This document shows, one piece after another, positions 1 through 10,245 of a DNA stretch of 64,000 nt. Positions within the stretch are counted from its first letter, which is position 1; the number at the start of each line of letters is the position of its first letter. The position numbers and the translations under genes were made by a program. Source of the stretch: Bifidobacterium pullorum subsp. saeculare. GTDB taxonomy: Bacteria; Actinomycetota; Actinomycetes; Actinomycetales; Bifidobacteriaceae. The notes below the pieces were generated by a model that was given only the letters and a program-made list of their open reading frames with translations, was not told where the DNA came from and made no database searches. The stretch spans positions 1 through 64,000 of the forward strand of contig NZ_JACLYU010000009.1 in NCBI RefSeq assembly GCF_016899725.1. Direction: 5' to 3'.

Positions 1-84
1 GGCCGCAACCGCCACCCCCGTCCGGGGCGGCGGTCGAGAGAACGACCGAGAGGAACACCGAGAGGAAGGGCGGCACCAGACATC

Positions 85-1650
85 ATGAGCGAACGGAACA
101 CGCGCGGCGGGGTGGCCGCGGGCAGGGATGGCGCGGGCGGGGCAGCCGGGGCCGCCGGGACGGCTGCGGCTGGCGCGGGCGCGGGCGGGGCAGCATCCGA
201 ACACATCGCGGACCACACCACGGCCCCCGTGCCCGGCACGCTGCGCAAATCGCTGAAGAACCGGCACATCCAGCTCATCGCGCTCGGCGGCGCCATCGGC
301 ACCGGCCTGTTCTACGGCTCCAGCGAATCCATCTCGCTGGCGGGGCCGGCCATCCTCGTCGCCTACCTGCTCGGCGGCCTCATCATCTTCCTCATCGTGC
401 GCGCGCTGAGCGAGATGTCGGTGGAAGATCCGAAGGCCGGCGCCTTCAGCTACTACGCCACCCGCTACTGGTCGAAGCGGGCCGGATTCGTTTCCGGATG
501 GAACTATTGGTTCAACTACATCCTCGTCTCGATGGTGGAGCTCAGCGTCGTCGGCAGCTTCGTCAACTACTGGTTCCCGGCCATCCCGCAGTGGGTGTCC
601 GCGGCCGTGTTCCTGGTGCTCATCACCGCCGCCAACCTGCTCGGCGTGAGCAAATTCGGCGAGTTCGAATTCTGGTTCGCGGTGATCAAGATCGTGGCCG
701 TGATCGCGATGATCATCGGCGGCCTGGCGGTGATCACATTCGCGCTGCCCACCGACTCCGGCGTCAAGGCGAGCTTCATGAACTGGTTCACCGTGGGTGA
801 CGGCTTCCTGCCCAACGGCCTCATGCAGCGGGCCGACGACGGCAGCTGGACCGGCCTGCTCATGGCGCTCGTCGTGGTGATGTTCAGCTTCGGCGGCACC
901 GAACTCATTGGCATCACCGCCGGCGAAACCGAGGACCCGCGGCGCATCATCCCCCGCGCCACCAACGACATCATCTGGCGCATCCTGGTGTTCTACATCG
1001 CCGCGCTCGGCGTGATCATGGCTGTGGTGCCGTGGGACCGCATCGACGGCGAGTCCAGCCCCTTCGTGCAGATCTTCGACTCGGTGGGCGTGCACGCGGC
1101 CGCCGGCATCCTCAACTTCGTGTGCCTGACGGCCGTGATGAGCGTGTACAACTCCGCCCTGTACTCCAACTCCCGCATGCTGTACTCGCTGGCCAAGCAG
1201 GGCAACGCGCCCGCGTACCTGGGCCGGCTCAACAAGCGTGGCGTGCCGGCGGCGGGCGTGCTCACCTCCGCTGCCATCACCGTGATCGCCGTGGTGGTGG
1301 TGTTCGTGTGGCCCGAGTTCGCGTTCAACTACCTCATGTCCATCGCCACGATCTCCGCGGTGATCAACTGGACGATCATCATGGTCACCGAGATGCGCTT
1401 CCGCAAGGTGGTCGCCTCCGGGCGCGGGCCCGGCGAGCTGGCCGGGCACACCGGCTCGGATGCGCTGGAACGCATCCAGTTCAAGCTGCCGTTCGCGCAT
1501 GTGACGCCGTATGTGGTGCTTGTGTTCCTCGCGGCGATGGTGGTGCTCATGTGCTTCTCCGCCAGCTACCGTGTGGCCGTGGTCGCCGGCGTGGTGTGGC
1601 TCGCGGTGCTGCTGGTGGCGTATCAGCTCACGCAGGTGCGGCGGGCCTGA
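85..1650 (+). CDS. APC-superfamily amino acid permease
   Basis: A polytopic permease that probably imports an amino acid by proton symport across the cytoplasmic membrane. The family signature GGAIGTGLFYGS lies near residue 70, at the start of transmembrane segment 1, followed by about eleven more hydrophobic segments and a PRRIIPRA-type cytoplasmic loop near residue 290. This is typical of the AAT/GABA-permease group (LysP, AroP, ProY, GabP). The length of 521 residues is longer than usual because of an Ala/Gly-rich N-terminal tail of about 35 residues, which might be a start misassignment or a lineage-specific tail. A GAGGAAGGG stretch lies upstream of the ATG but rather far from it. The substrate cannot be assigned from sequence. 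The gene converges with the phosphoglycerol transferase that follows. Confidence 0.9.
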   Translation: MSERNTRGGVAAGRDGAGGAAGAAGTAAAGAGAGGAASEHIADHTTAPVPGTLRKSLKNRHIQLIALGGAIGTGLFYGSSESISLAGPAILVAYLLGGLIIFLIVRALSEMSVEDPKAGAFSYYATRYWSKRAGFVSGWNYWFNYILVSMVELSVVGSFVNYWFPAIPQWVSAAVFLVLITAANLLGVSKFGEFEFWFAVIKIVAVIAMIIGGLAVITFALPTDSGVKASFMNWFTVGDGFLPNGLMQRADDGSWTGLLMALVVVMFSFGGTELIGITAGETEDPRRIIPRATNDIIWRILVFYIAALGVIMAVVPWDRIDGESSPFVQIFDSVGVHAAAGILNFVCLTAVMSVYNSALYSNSRMLYSLAKQGNAPAYLGRLNKRGVPAAGVLTSAAITVIAVVVVFVWPEFAFNYLMSIATISAVINWTIIMVTEMRFRKVVASGRGPGELAGHTGSDALERIQFKLPFAHVTPYVVLVFLAAMVVLMCFSASYRVAVVAGVVWLAVLLVAYQLTQVRRA

Positions 1651-1746
1651 CGGGCGGTTCGGCTGGGTTGGTTTGCGGGGTCGGCGGATGGCTGCCGGGG
1701 GCTGCGGGTGGATCCGCGGCGGTGACGCCCGCCACACGCCCCCCGC

Positions 1747-4209
1747 TTACCGCGGCAGGTCGGTAAATCCGAACTGGGTGAGGTAGTCCTTGCCGACGGT
1801 CATGTCGTATTGGACGAGCCGGTAGTCGGCGAGGAGCTGCTTGGCGCGGCTGCTCAGCTGTCGCTCGTTGATAGGGTTGCCATCGGCATCGAGGAGGGTG
1901 GCGGTGCCGGTGCCGAATCCACCGGTGTCCGCGACCACTCGACTCATCGCCGGCACTTCGGCATGCAGCTCGGTGAGCAGCGCCAGATAGGGGGAAACCT
2001 TCGCGTCCAGATGCTGCGCCGTCTGTGCCATGAAGAAGTTCGACGACGTATAGCCGCCGGCCGAGGCGGCGTCATCCGACCCGTCGCCGGCTGACGGCGC
2101 TTCAGCCGTACCTTCCTCACCGCCATTGCCGGCCGCCGTACCATCGGCCGCCGCCGTCGCCGCGTTCGACCAGATGAACCAGTCGGTCTCATGCAAGGCC
2201 AGCGTGTTGTTCTCGTCCGCGGCCGCGGTGGCATAGATGCCGGGCAGGTGGTCGCCATAGAAGACGACAGTGACGGGCTTGTCCAGTCCGTTGAGCGCGT
2301 TGAGGAAGTCGGCGGTCGCTTGGTCGGTGAGGCGGACGCCCTCCGCGTAGGTCTCGATGGGGATGTGCTCGCCGTCGCCCACCTGGGAATAGTCGACGGT
2401 TTTGAACGGATTGTCCGGGTACCAGTCGTCGTAGCCGAGGTGGTTCTGCATCGTCACCAGCTGGATGAACTGCGGGTGGTCGGTCGCGCCGAGCTGGTCC
2501 AGCACCTCCTGATAGGCGGCCGAGTCGCTGACATAGGGATTGTTGCCCGCGTGGTCCTGATGAGTCACCGCAGGCGTGCTGTCCAGCGTGTGGAAGGACT
2601 TGAACCCGAACTTCTTGTAGTCCACGTCGCGCAGATACATGTTCTTGTAGTACGGGTGGAAGGCCGCGGAACCGTCTTTGCCGTGGGCTTGCTCCCACAT
2701 CTGGTTGAACGCGAACGGAGTCTTCTGATGCGGCACCAGCTGCTGGTAAGGCGTCTGCAGCGAGGTGTCGAAGTTCGCCAGCGCCAGGCCGGTGAGGGTC
2801 TGGTATTCGACGTTCGCGGTGCCGCCGCCATAGCCGGAGGAGAGCATGATCCCGGAGGTGGTGCCCTCCTTGATGGCACGGACGTTGGGCATCGGGTCGA
2901 GACCGAAGGCGATGCCGGGCACGCGCGTCGGATCGGAGAACGATTCCGAGAGGACCATGATGACGGTGCTGTCGGTGAGATTGGCGGCGCGGGTCACATT
3001 GATGTCGTTGGCGGCTTTGCGGTAGCGCTTCGCCAGCTCCTCCATCGTCTCCTTGCTGTAGTCCGCGGGCTTGGCCATCGTTTTGGCGTGTGCAAGGCGC
3101 ATGAACCCGGCCGCGGTGCCGTTGGCCTGCGCGTCCTCCAGGGAGTTCCAGTACCGCGGGGAATCGCCGAGATTGAGCGCCATCGTACGCGCCCACGTGC
3201 CGTTGGTGTTGAAGGTCCACGCCATGCTGGTCACGAAACCCACGGTGAGCGCCATCGCGGCCAGCCTGGTCGCGATGAGCGCCGCCGACCGCCACGGTGC
3301 CCTCCGGATGGTCCGGGGACGCCAGCGCACCGGGATGAGCCCGTTGCGACGGTCAAGGAACTGCAGCACGACGCAGATGCCCGCGAACCAGAGTATGCCG
3401 GTGACGGCCGTGCCTACCAGCGCCAGGTCGTCGTCGGAAAGGAAGGAGAGCAGACTGTCCGTGTTGCCGCTGGCCACGAAGCTCAGGTCGGAGGGCAGCA
3501 CCGGCTCGTTGCGGAGGGCGACTTTGCAATGGTCGGCCACGGCCAATGCCGTGGCCGCCGAGCCGACGACGGCCGTGGCGATCCAGAACCGGTTGATCAC
3601 GAACACGGCCGCCAGATAGATGGCCGCGACGATGAAGAGGTTGAGCAACGCCTGGGCGCCCAGCCCCAGCCAGGCCCTGGAGACGAATGCCGAGACCTGC
3701 CCGACGATGCTCTGGTTGGCCCGCGTCGTAGTGTCGACCTGCTGGTCCGGCGCGTACACCGGCGCCTGATACACGCCCGCCTGCAGGAACAGCATGGCGG
3801 TGACGCTGATGACGACGAACACCAGCACGTACAGCGCGACGGAGAACCTCGGACGCCGCTGCCACAGCCAGCGCACGGGTGGTGCCACCACGCCGAGCAC
3901 GCGCTGGGCGACGCCCAGGACCCCGTTGCCGGGTAGTGACGGAGTCCCCGCGCGGCGGAGCGGAGCCTCGTCTGCGGTGGCGTCGGTCATGGCGGCGCGG
4001 GTGGCGCTGGTTTCGCCGGCGTCATTGGCGTTGCCGGTCGGTTGAGAAGGGGCGGCGGTGCGGGATGGCCGGTCTGCTCGTGTTGCCTGCGGCGCGCTCG
4101 CAGAGGGATTGGCTGCCGCTGATTGCCCGGTCGGCGTCTGGCTGCGGGCGGACACGTTGAGTTTCAGCCCGGCCGACGTGAGGTAGTCCTGATAATCGTT
4201 GTGCATCAC
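1747..4209 (-). CDS. LTA synthase-like membrane phosphoglycerol transferase (sulfatase fold)
   Basis: Predicted extracytoplasmic transferase of the LtaS/alkaline-phosphatase superfamily, which adds glycerol-phosphate-type groups to lipoteichoic acid or other surface glycans. About 120 N-terminal residues are Ser/Ala/Pro/Thr-rich and look disordered. Five hydrophobic segments follow (first FSVALYVLVFVVISV). The sulfatase-like domain runs from about residue 410, beginning VIMVLSESFSD. It contains GGTANVEYQTLTG, where the Thr is the likely nucleophile by analogy with LtaS, and FYGDHLPG near residue 650, a metal-binding motif. A Gly/Ala/Asp-rich insert near residue 690 separates the last strands. 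The start is GTG with ATG as the next codon, and the Shine-Dalgarno is weak. It sits at the edge of the polysaccharide region, fitting a role in surface glycan decoration. Confidence 0.85.
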   Translation of the reverse strand: MMHNDYQDYLTSAGLKLNVSARSQTPTGQSAAANPSASAPQATRADRPSRTAAPSQPTGNANDAGETSATRAAMTDATADEAPLRRAGTPSLPGNGVLGVAQRVLGVVAPPVRWLWQRRPRFSVALYVLVFVVISVTAMLFLQAGVYQAPVYAPDQQVDTTTRANQSIVGQVSAFVSRAWLGLGAQALLNLFIVAAIYLAAVFVINRFWIATAVVGSAATALAVADHCKVALRNEPVLPSDLSFVASGNTDSLLSFLSDDDLALVGTAVTGILWFAGICVVLQFLDRRNGLIPVRWRPRTIRRAPWRSAALIATRLAAMALTVGFVTSMAWTFNTNGTWARTMALNLGDSPRYWNSLEDAQANGTAAGFMRLAHAKTMAKPADYSKETMEELAKRYRKAANDINVTRAANLTDSTVIMVLSESFSDPTRVPGIAFGLDPMPNVRAIKEGTTSGIMLSSGYGGGTANVEYQTLTGLALANFDTSLQTPYQQLVPHQKTPFAFNQMWEQAHGKDGSAAFHPYYKNMYLRDVDYKKFGFKSFHTLDSTPAVTHQDHAGNNPYVSDSAAYQEVLDQLGATDHPQFIQLVTMQNHLGYDDWYPDNPFKTVDYSQVGDGEHIPIETYAEGVRLTDQATADFLNALNGLDKPVTVVFYGDHLPGIYATAAADENNTLALHETDWFIWSNAATAAADGTAAGNGGEEGTAEAPSAGDGSDDAASAGGYTSSNFFMAQTAQHLDAKVSPYLALLTELHAEVPAMSRVVADTGGFGTGTATLLDADGNPINERQLSSRAKQLLADYRLVQYDMTVGKDYLTQFGFTDLPR

Positions 4210-4476
4210 ACACCCTGCCTATGCGATGGGATTGTTGTTGCTATGGCAAGTCGTCCAGTGTAATCAGACGGTCCGAGGAGGGTGGCGCCGAGCGCTTGCC
4301 GCTAAGTTCGATTGCCGGGCATCCGCTGAGTGGATCGTCTGCGCAGCTGCCGACACGGTTGCGCTCACGTATCACTTGCATGATGCCAGTGGCGCTGTGC
4401 GAAGACGTCGTTTCTGCTAGCGGCAAAGGTCACCGGACGGCGTTGGCGTTTGTGTGCCGCGGACGGTGCGAATCAA

Positions 4477-4576
4477 ATGAAGTGCTGGAGTTAAGACTCC
4501 AGCAATGACCGGCGTGAGCGTGGTGTGCGTGGCTGTGAACGATCCTCAATGAAGTGCTGGAGCTAAGACTCCAGCA
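4477..4576. repeat. Two copies of a 28-bp hairpin repeat
   Basis: Positions 4477-4504 and 4549-4576 are identical except for one base. Each begins AATGAAG and contains an inverted repeat with arms TGCTGGAG and CTCCAGCA around a CTAAGA or TTAAGA centre. In the first copy the stem extends to 9 bp with a TAAG loop. The surrounding stretch 4210-4623 holds no other recognisable gene and is visibly less GC-rich than the flanking genes. The hairpins lie 48 nt upstream of a small ORF with a strong ribosome binding site. There is no T-run after either copy, so they are not obvious terminators. Confidence 0.75.
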
Positions 4577-4623
4577 TACACTCGAGTCCAGCAAGCCCCG
4601 CTACAACAAGAAGGGAGGTGACC

Positions 4624-4752
4624 ATGGAAATCAGCATTATCGTGATTTGTTTGACGATTCTTGCTTTGGCCCGGCAACCTCTATGCTTGGGTTGTTTATC
4701 AACTGACTTGCTAATAAACGCCCTATCCCCCTCTTCATTGAGGCGAGTTTAA
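4624..4752 (+). CDS. Putative 42-residue hydrophobic peptide
   Basis: A 42-codon ORF starts at an ATG preceded by AAGGGAGGTGACC, an almost perfect complement to the 16S anti-Shine-Dalgarno, the strongest such site I saw in the window. The peptide begins MEISIIVICLTILALA, a hydrophobic stretch long enough to enter a membrane, and continues with Cys (three in all), Leu and Ser and a basic end. I do not recognise a family. Possible roles are a leader peptide, a small membrane toxin of the type I kind, or a remnant of a longer gene. Two hairpin repeats lie just upstream. Expression is inferred only from the ribosome binding site. Confidence 0.45.
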   Translation: MEISIIVICLTILALARQPLCLGCLSTDLLINALSPSSLRRV

Positions 4753-4808
4753 GAGTCTGAACAAGGACTCTGCATGCTATCCGTTCCGAGCCAAGTCGGA
4801 CTTCCTTG

Positions 4809-4851
4809 GACGTTGATGCATTTCCATAGCATATGGAAATGCATCAACGTC
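4809..4851. repeat. Perfect 20-bp inverted repeat with 3-nt loop
   Basis: The left arm GACGTTGATGCATTTCCATA (4809-4828) and right arm (4832-4851) are exact reverse complements around GCA. The hairpin begins 5 nt beyond the rfbA stop codon on the minus strand. No T-run follows on either strand. It may act as a processing or stability hairpin or bidirectional terminator for the rfb operon, or be the trace of a mobile element end. Confidence 0.85.
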
Positions 4852-4856
4852 TTACA

Positions 4857-5762
4857 TCACATTTGCTGCGGATCATCGCTTGGATGGCTTATGATTTTGT
4901 CGTCGGCCACATCCTTGAGATGTTTGCCATATGGGCTCTTGCCGTACTTGCGTGCTGCTTCAAGCAGTTCCTCGCGGTCAATCCAGCCGTTTTCGTAGGC
5001 GATTTCCTCGGCCACCGCAATGGGCAGTCCTTGGGCCTTTTGCACGGTACGCACGAACTCACCCGCCTCGTACAGGGAATCCATGGTGCCTGTGTCCAGC
5101 CAGGCATAGCCTCGGCCGAGCGTCTGTACGTTGAGGCTGCCATCCTCCAGATACATGCGGTTGAGATCGGTGATTTCCAGCTCGCCGCGGGCCGAAGGCC
5201 GGACTCGCTTGGCGAATTCGGTGACACGGGAATCATAGAAGTAGAGACCTGTCACCGCATAGTTGCTGGCTGGATGCTTGGGCTTCTCTACGATGGAGAT
5301 GGCCTTGTGGCTCTTATCGAATTCAACCACGCCATAGCGTTCCGGGTCGTCCACGTAGTAGCCGAAGACTGTGGCGCCGTGTTCCACAGATGCAGCACGA
5401 CGCAGGATTTTGCCCAGACCGTTGCCGTAGAAGATGTTGTCACCCAGCACCAGAGCGCACGGCTCGCCGCCGATGAACTCCTCGCCCAGTAGGAATGCCT
5501 GCGCCAGGCCATCGGGGGAGGGCTGCACCTTGTACGAGAACCGCACCCCGTACTGCGAGCCATCGCCTAGGAGCCGCTCGAAGTTCGGCAGGTCCTTCGG
5601 TGTGGAGATGACTAGGATGTCGCGGATGCCCGCCATCATCAGCACGCTCAGCGGGTAGTAAATCATCGGTTTGTCATACACCGGCAGCAGCTGCTTGGAC
5701 GTGACTGTGGTCAGTGGGTAAAGACGTGTGCCGGAACCACCGGCGAGAATGATGCCCTTCAT
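4857..5762 (-). CDS. rfbA: Glucose-1-phosphate thymidylyltransferase
   Basis: Catalyses the first step of dTDP-L-rhamnose synthesis: dTTP plus glucose-1-phosphate gives dTDP-glucose and pyrophosphate, in the cytoplasm. The N-terminus [18 protein letters not shown] is the nucleotidyltransferase signature with the GxGTR loop and is followed by [17 protein letters not shown], the usual RmlA sequence. VLGDNIFYG near residue 110 is the metal/nucleotide site. The length of 301 residues is close to the family norm of about 290. The start overlaps the end of the upstream rfbC-rfbD fusion by 4 nt (ATGA), indicating translational coupling. A long perfect hairpin follows the stop codon and may end the operon. 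Confidence 0.97.
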   Translation of the reverse strand: MKGIILAGGSGTRLYPLTTVTSKQLLPVYDKPMIYYPLSVLMMAGIRDILVISTPKDLPNFERLLGDGSQYGVRFSYKVQPSPDGLAQAFLLGEEFIGGEPCALVLGDNIFYGNGLGKILRRAASVEHGATVFGYYVDDPERYGVVEFDKSHKAISIVEKPKHPASNYAVTGLYFYDSRVTEFAKRVRPSARGELEITDLNRMYLEDGSLNVQTLGRGYAWLDTGTMDSLYEAGEFVRTVQKAQGLPIAVAEEIAYENGWIDREELLEAARKYGKSPYGKHLKDVADDKIISHPSDDPQQM

Positions 5763-7192
5763 CGTCCGATCTCCTTGGACAGGTAATCCTTAAGTGAATC
5801 CTCCCAGTCGCGGGGCTGATAGCCAGTCGCCTCGATTTTGGATAGGTTGAGGGAACAGTTGCGGGGGCGTAGCGCAGCGTGATTGTTGCGCGCGTATTCC
5901 TCGACAGAGTTGGCGACGACGGTATCCGGATCGGCGCCGGCCGCCTGGAAGATTTCCCTGGCGATGTCATGCCAGCTGACGACGCGACCAGAACCAGTCA
6001 TGTTGTAGGTGCCGTAGGGGGCGCGGGAATCCAACAGGTGGAAGATGGCCCCTGCCATGTCATCGGCGAAGGTGAGACGGCCGAACTGGTCGCTAGGGGC
6101 TTCCGCATGACCGCCATCCTTGGCTAGGGTGAGCATGCGGGTGACGAAGTTGTGGCCTTCGCCGATGACCCAACTGGAGCGTAGGAGATAATGGTTGGGA
6201 ACGTTGTTGACGAGCGCGTCGCCGGCAGCCTTGGTCTGGCCATATACGCTGATGGGGGCGAAGCTCTCATCCTCCTGATGCATTGGGAGGATGCCGTCGA
6301 ACACGTAGTCGGAGCTGACATGCACAAGCGTGATGTGGTGTGCGGTGGCAACCTGGGCAAGCCGCCGCACACCCTCAACATTCACACGCCAGGCTTCCTT
6401 GCGGCCCTCAGGGGTCTCGGCCTTGTCCACCGCGGTGTAGGCGCCGGCGTTGATGATCGTGCCATACAGATCCCAGTCGATGCCCTCATAGGCGACTGGG
6501 TCTGCAATATCGAAGGTGTCGTTGTCATGAAATTCGAAGCCAGTCAGCCCATGTGACTCGGCATAGGCGCGCACTGCGCGGCCAAGCTTGCCGTTGCAAC
6601 CGGTGACCAAGGTACGCTTGGGCGCCATTGGCTTGGCGTCCTTGAGCATCGGATGATGCAGGTCGGCCTCGCTCCGCTCGGATTCCTCCAGCGGAATCGG
6701 CCACTGGATGTTAAGCTCCGGATCCGCCAGATTGACGAAGGTGTAGGTCTTCTTCTGCTCGAGACTCCAGTGCGCGTTCACCAGATACGTATAGGCGGTG
6801 CCGTCCTCGAGGGCCTGGAAGCTGTTGCCCACGCCACGCGGCACATAGATCGCACGCGAAGGATCGAGCCGGGTCGTGTACACCTGGCCGAAGCTTTCGC
6901 CTGGGCGCAGGTCCACCCACGCGCCGAAGATCTCGCCGGTGGCCACGGAGATGTACTTGTCCCACGGCTCGGCGTGGATGCCACGGGTCACGCCGCGCTT
7001 GGCGTTGAAGGAGATGTTGTTCTGCACCGGGCCAAAGTCAGGCAGCCCCAGCGCGGTCATCTTCGCGCGCTGCCAGTTCTCCTTGAACCAACCGCGGTTG
7101 TCGCCGTGCACCGGCAGATCGAACACCAGCAGACCGGGGATGTTGGTCTCGGTGACCTTAAGTTCTTTCTCGAATTCCATGACGTTGCTCAC
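5759..7192 (-). CDS. rfbCD: Fused dTDP-4-dehydrorhamnose 3,5-epimerase / reductase
   Basis: One polypeptide carries the last two steps of dTDP-L-rhamnose synthesis. Residues 1 to about 190 form an RmlC-like cupin ([12 protein letters not shown] near residue 30, then a [11 protein letters not shown] active-site His segment). From about residue 193 an RmlD-like Rossmann domain begins with [14 protein letters not shown] and has YVFDG and the catalytic YGQTK. In most bacteria these are two proteins. The fused form is known from bifidobacteria and some other Gram-positives. The start is a GTG with GAAGG 4 nt upstream, and the next in-frame ATG is four codons later. The gene lies 12 nt after rfbB and overlaps rfbA. 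Confidence 0.95.
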   Translation of the reverse strand: MSNVMEFEKELKVTETNIPGLLVFDLPVHGDNRGWFKENWQRAKMTALGLPDFGPVQNNISFNAKRGVTRGIHAEPWDKYISVATGEIFGAWVDLRPGESFGQVYTTRLDPSRAIYVPRGVGNSFQALEDGTAYTYLVNAHWSLEQKKTYTFVNLADPELNIQWPIPLEESERSEADLHHPMLKDAKPMAPKRTLVTGCNGKLGRAVRAYAESHGLTGFEFHDNDTFDIADPVAYEGIDWDLYGTIINAGAYTAVDKAETPEGRKEAWRVNVEGVRRLAQVATAHHITLVHVSSDYVFDGILPMHQEDESFAPISVYGQTKAAGDALVNNVPNHYLLRSSWVIGEGHNFVTRMLTLAKDGGHAEAPSDQFGRLTFADDMAGAIFHLLDSRAPYGTYNMTGSGRVVSWHDIAREIFQAAGADPDTVVANSVEEYARNNHAALRPRNCSLNLSKIEATGYQPRDWEDSLKDYLSKEIGR

Positions 7193-7204
7193 TGGTCCTT
7201 CAGC

Positions 7205-8347
<1,143 letters not shown>

Positions 8348-8369
8348 TCATTGCAGGAAGGCGCCCTGC

Positions 8370-8375
8370 TAGACT
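8370..8375 (+). promoter_or_regulatory. Candidate -10 box (TAGACT) for the 8384 epimerase
   Basis: TAGACT lies 8 nt before the chosen ATG, again without a Shine-Dalgarno. Together with the box at 8235-8240 it would make the 8228-8383 gap a divergent promoter region. Confidence 0.5.
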
Positions 8376-8383
8376 CGGAAGCC

Positions 8384-9220
8384 ATGAGCAAGAGAATCCT
8401 CGTGACTGGCGCCGGCGGCTACATCGGGCGCCATGTGGTGAAGGCCCTGCTGGATGCGGGGCAGGAAGTCGTTGCTTCGGACCTGCGCGTCGACGATGTC
8501 GATAATCGCGCTACGAAGCTTGAGGCCAATATTTTCGAGGCCGATGAACATGTGTTCGAGAAGCTTGGAGAACCGGATGTATGCCTGCATATGGCATGGC
8601 GTGATGGTTTCAAGCATAACTCCGACAACCATATGGGCGACTTGTCCTCCCATTACCGCTTCATCAAGGACATGCTCGACGGCGGCCTCAAGCAGATTGC
8701 CGTAATGGGTACCATGCACGAGGTCGGATACTGGGAAGGCGCCATCGATGAGAATACGCCCTGCCGTCCCGCTTCCATGTACGGCATCGCCAAGAACGCG
8801 CTGCGCGAGGCGACTCTCATGCTTGCGCAGGAACATGATGCCATTGCCCAGTGGATTCGCGCCTACTACATTGTTGGCGACGATGCCCACGGCAGCTCCA
8901 TCTTCTCCAAGCTGCTCGCCGCAGCCAAGGAGGGTAAGCCCACTTTCCCGTTCACTACAGGAAAAAATAAGTACGATTTCATCGACGTGGACGAGCTTGC
9001 CCGCCAGATTGCCGCCGTGGTCTCCCAAGACCAAGTCAACGGCGTTATCAATTGCTGCACTGGCGAGCCGATCTCCCTGGCCGACCGTGTCGAGCGGTAT
9101 ATCAAGGACAATGGCCTGGACATCAAGCTCGACTACGGCGCCTTCCCCGACCGTCCCTACGACTCTCCAGGTGTGTGGGGCGACGCCACCAAGATCAAGC
9201 AGATCATGGCTGCGCGCTGA
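8384..9220 (+). CDS. NAD-dependent sugar-nucleotide epimerase/dehydratase
   Basis: An extended short-chain dehydrogenase of 278 residues. It has the Rossmann motif ILVTGAGGYIGRHVV at residue 4, GTMHEVGYWE around residue 115 and YGIAK as the YxxxK catalytic pair near residue 135. Such enzymes epimerise, dehydrate or reduce nucleotide sugars. Its position between the rhamnose genes and a glycosyltransferase suggests it makes another activated sugar for the same polymer, but the substrate cannot be named. The ATG at 8384 is preferred over an upstream in-frame ATG at 8351 because the Rossmann motif then starts at the usual position. The base composition is more AT-rich than in the rfb genes next door. 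Confidence 0.85.
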   Translation: MSKRILVTGAGGYIGRHVVKALLDAGQEVVASDLRVDDVDNRATKLEANIFEADEHVFEKLGEPDVCLHMAWRDGFKHNSDNHMGDLSSHYRFIKDMLDGGLKQIAVMGTMHEVGYWEGAIDENTPCRPASMYGIAKNALREATLMLAQEHDAIAQWIRAYYIVGDDAHGSSIFSKLLAAAKEGKPTFPFTTGKNKYDFIDVDELARQIAAVVSQDQVNGVINCCTGEPISLADRVERYIKDNGLDIKLDYGAFPDRPYDSPGVWGDATKIKQIMAAR

Positions 9221-9272
9221 GCGCCGGTATCGTGCCGTCAGACAACACACGTTATAGGAGTGTTCGAGATTC

Positions 9273-10223
9273 ATGCACATTGAAACCAGCGACCCCTCAG
9301 TCGCCGTTCTTATCCCTTGCTACAACGAGGAGATTACCATTGGCAAGGTGGTGACGGATTTCCGTCATGTGCTACCCGATGCCACGATATATGTGTATGA
9401 CAACAACTCCACCGATGCCACCGCTCGCATCGCGGCGGCTGCCGGCGCTGTCGTGCGCAAAGAGCCCAGACAAGGCAAAGGTAATGTAATCCGCGCAATG
9501 TTCGAAGACATTGATGCCGATGTGTACGTTATGGTCGATGGCGACGACACCTACCCAGCTGAAGCTGCGCCTGACATGGTGGAAAAGGTGCTTGAAGGTT
9601 ATGACATGGTGATTGGCGACAGGCTTAGTTCCACGTACTTCGCCGAAAATAAGCGGCCGTTCCACAATGTTGGCAATCGTGTGGTTCGAGGCGCGATCAA
9701 TATCCTCTTTGACGCTCACGTCACTGACATCATGACCGGTTATCGCGCTTTCTCCTTCACTTTCGTCAAGACCTATCCGGTGCTGTCCAAAGGCTTCGAG
9801 GTGGAGACGGAAATGACCATCCATAGCCTGAACAACAACCTGCGTCTCTACGAGCTGCCAGTGCAGTATCGCGACCGTCCGGAGGGATCGGTTAGCAAAC
9901 TTAATACAGTTGGCGATGGCATCCGGGTGTTGTCTACGATTTTCCGCCTTATCCGCGAGTACAAGCCACTGCCGTTCTTCGGCTGGATTGGCGTGGTTAT
10001 TGGTGTGATTGGATTCGTGCTGGCGTTGTCTGTGACCATTGATTTCTGGCACACCGGTATGGTGCAGCGATTCCCGACACTCATAGGGGCGGTGCTTCTG
10101 CTGCTGGTCGGGTTGCTGAGCATTGTGGCGGGAATCGTGTTGGACACCCTTGCCAAGAATTCCCGGAGCCGTTTCATTCTGGACTCCAATATGTCCGCTT
10201 ACGTCTATCGGCACAATCGTTGA
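9273..10223 (+). CDS. GT2 glycosyltransferase, polyprenyl-phosphate sugar type
   Basis: A family 2 transferase with VAVLIPCYNEEITIGKVV at residue 10 and VDGDDTYP (the DxD nucleotide/metal site) near residue 92. It closely resembles the DPM1/GtrB group that moves a sugar from a nucleotide to a polyprenyl phosphate carrier. Two hydrophobic segments follow residue 235 (FFGWIGVVIGVIGFVLALSV and LIGAVLLLLVGLLSIVAGIV), which would anchor it in the cytoplasmic membrane, as in GtrB/ArnC proteins. An AGGAGT ribosome binding site lies upstream. The next gene encodes a large polytopic protein, a pairing expected when the lipid-linked sugar is used on the outer face. Confidence 0.88.
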   Translation: MHIETSDPSVAVLIPCYNEEITIGKVVTDFRHVLPDATIYVYDNNSTDATARIAAAAGAVVRKEPRQGKGNVIRAMFEDIDADVYVMVDGDDTYPAEAAPDMVEKVLEGYDMVIGDRLSSTYFAENKRPFHNVGNRVVRGAINILFDAHVTDIMTGYRAFSFTFVKTYPVLSKGFEVETEMTIHSLNNNLRLYELPVQYRDRPEGSVSKLNTVGDGIRVLSTIFRLIREYKPLPFFGWIGVVIGVIGFVLALSVTIDFWHTGMVQRFPTLIGAVLLLLVGLLSIVAGIVLDTLAKNSRSRFILDSNMSAYVYRHNR

Positions 10224-10245
10224 GCATAGGTAGGAAGATGTCTGC

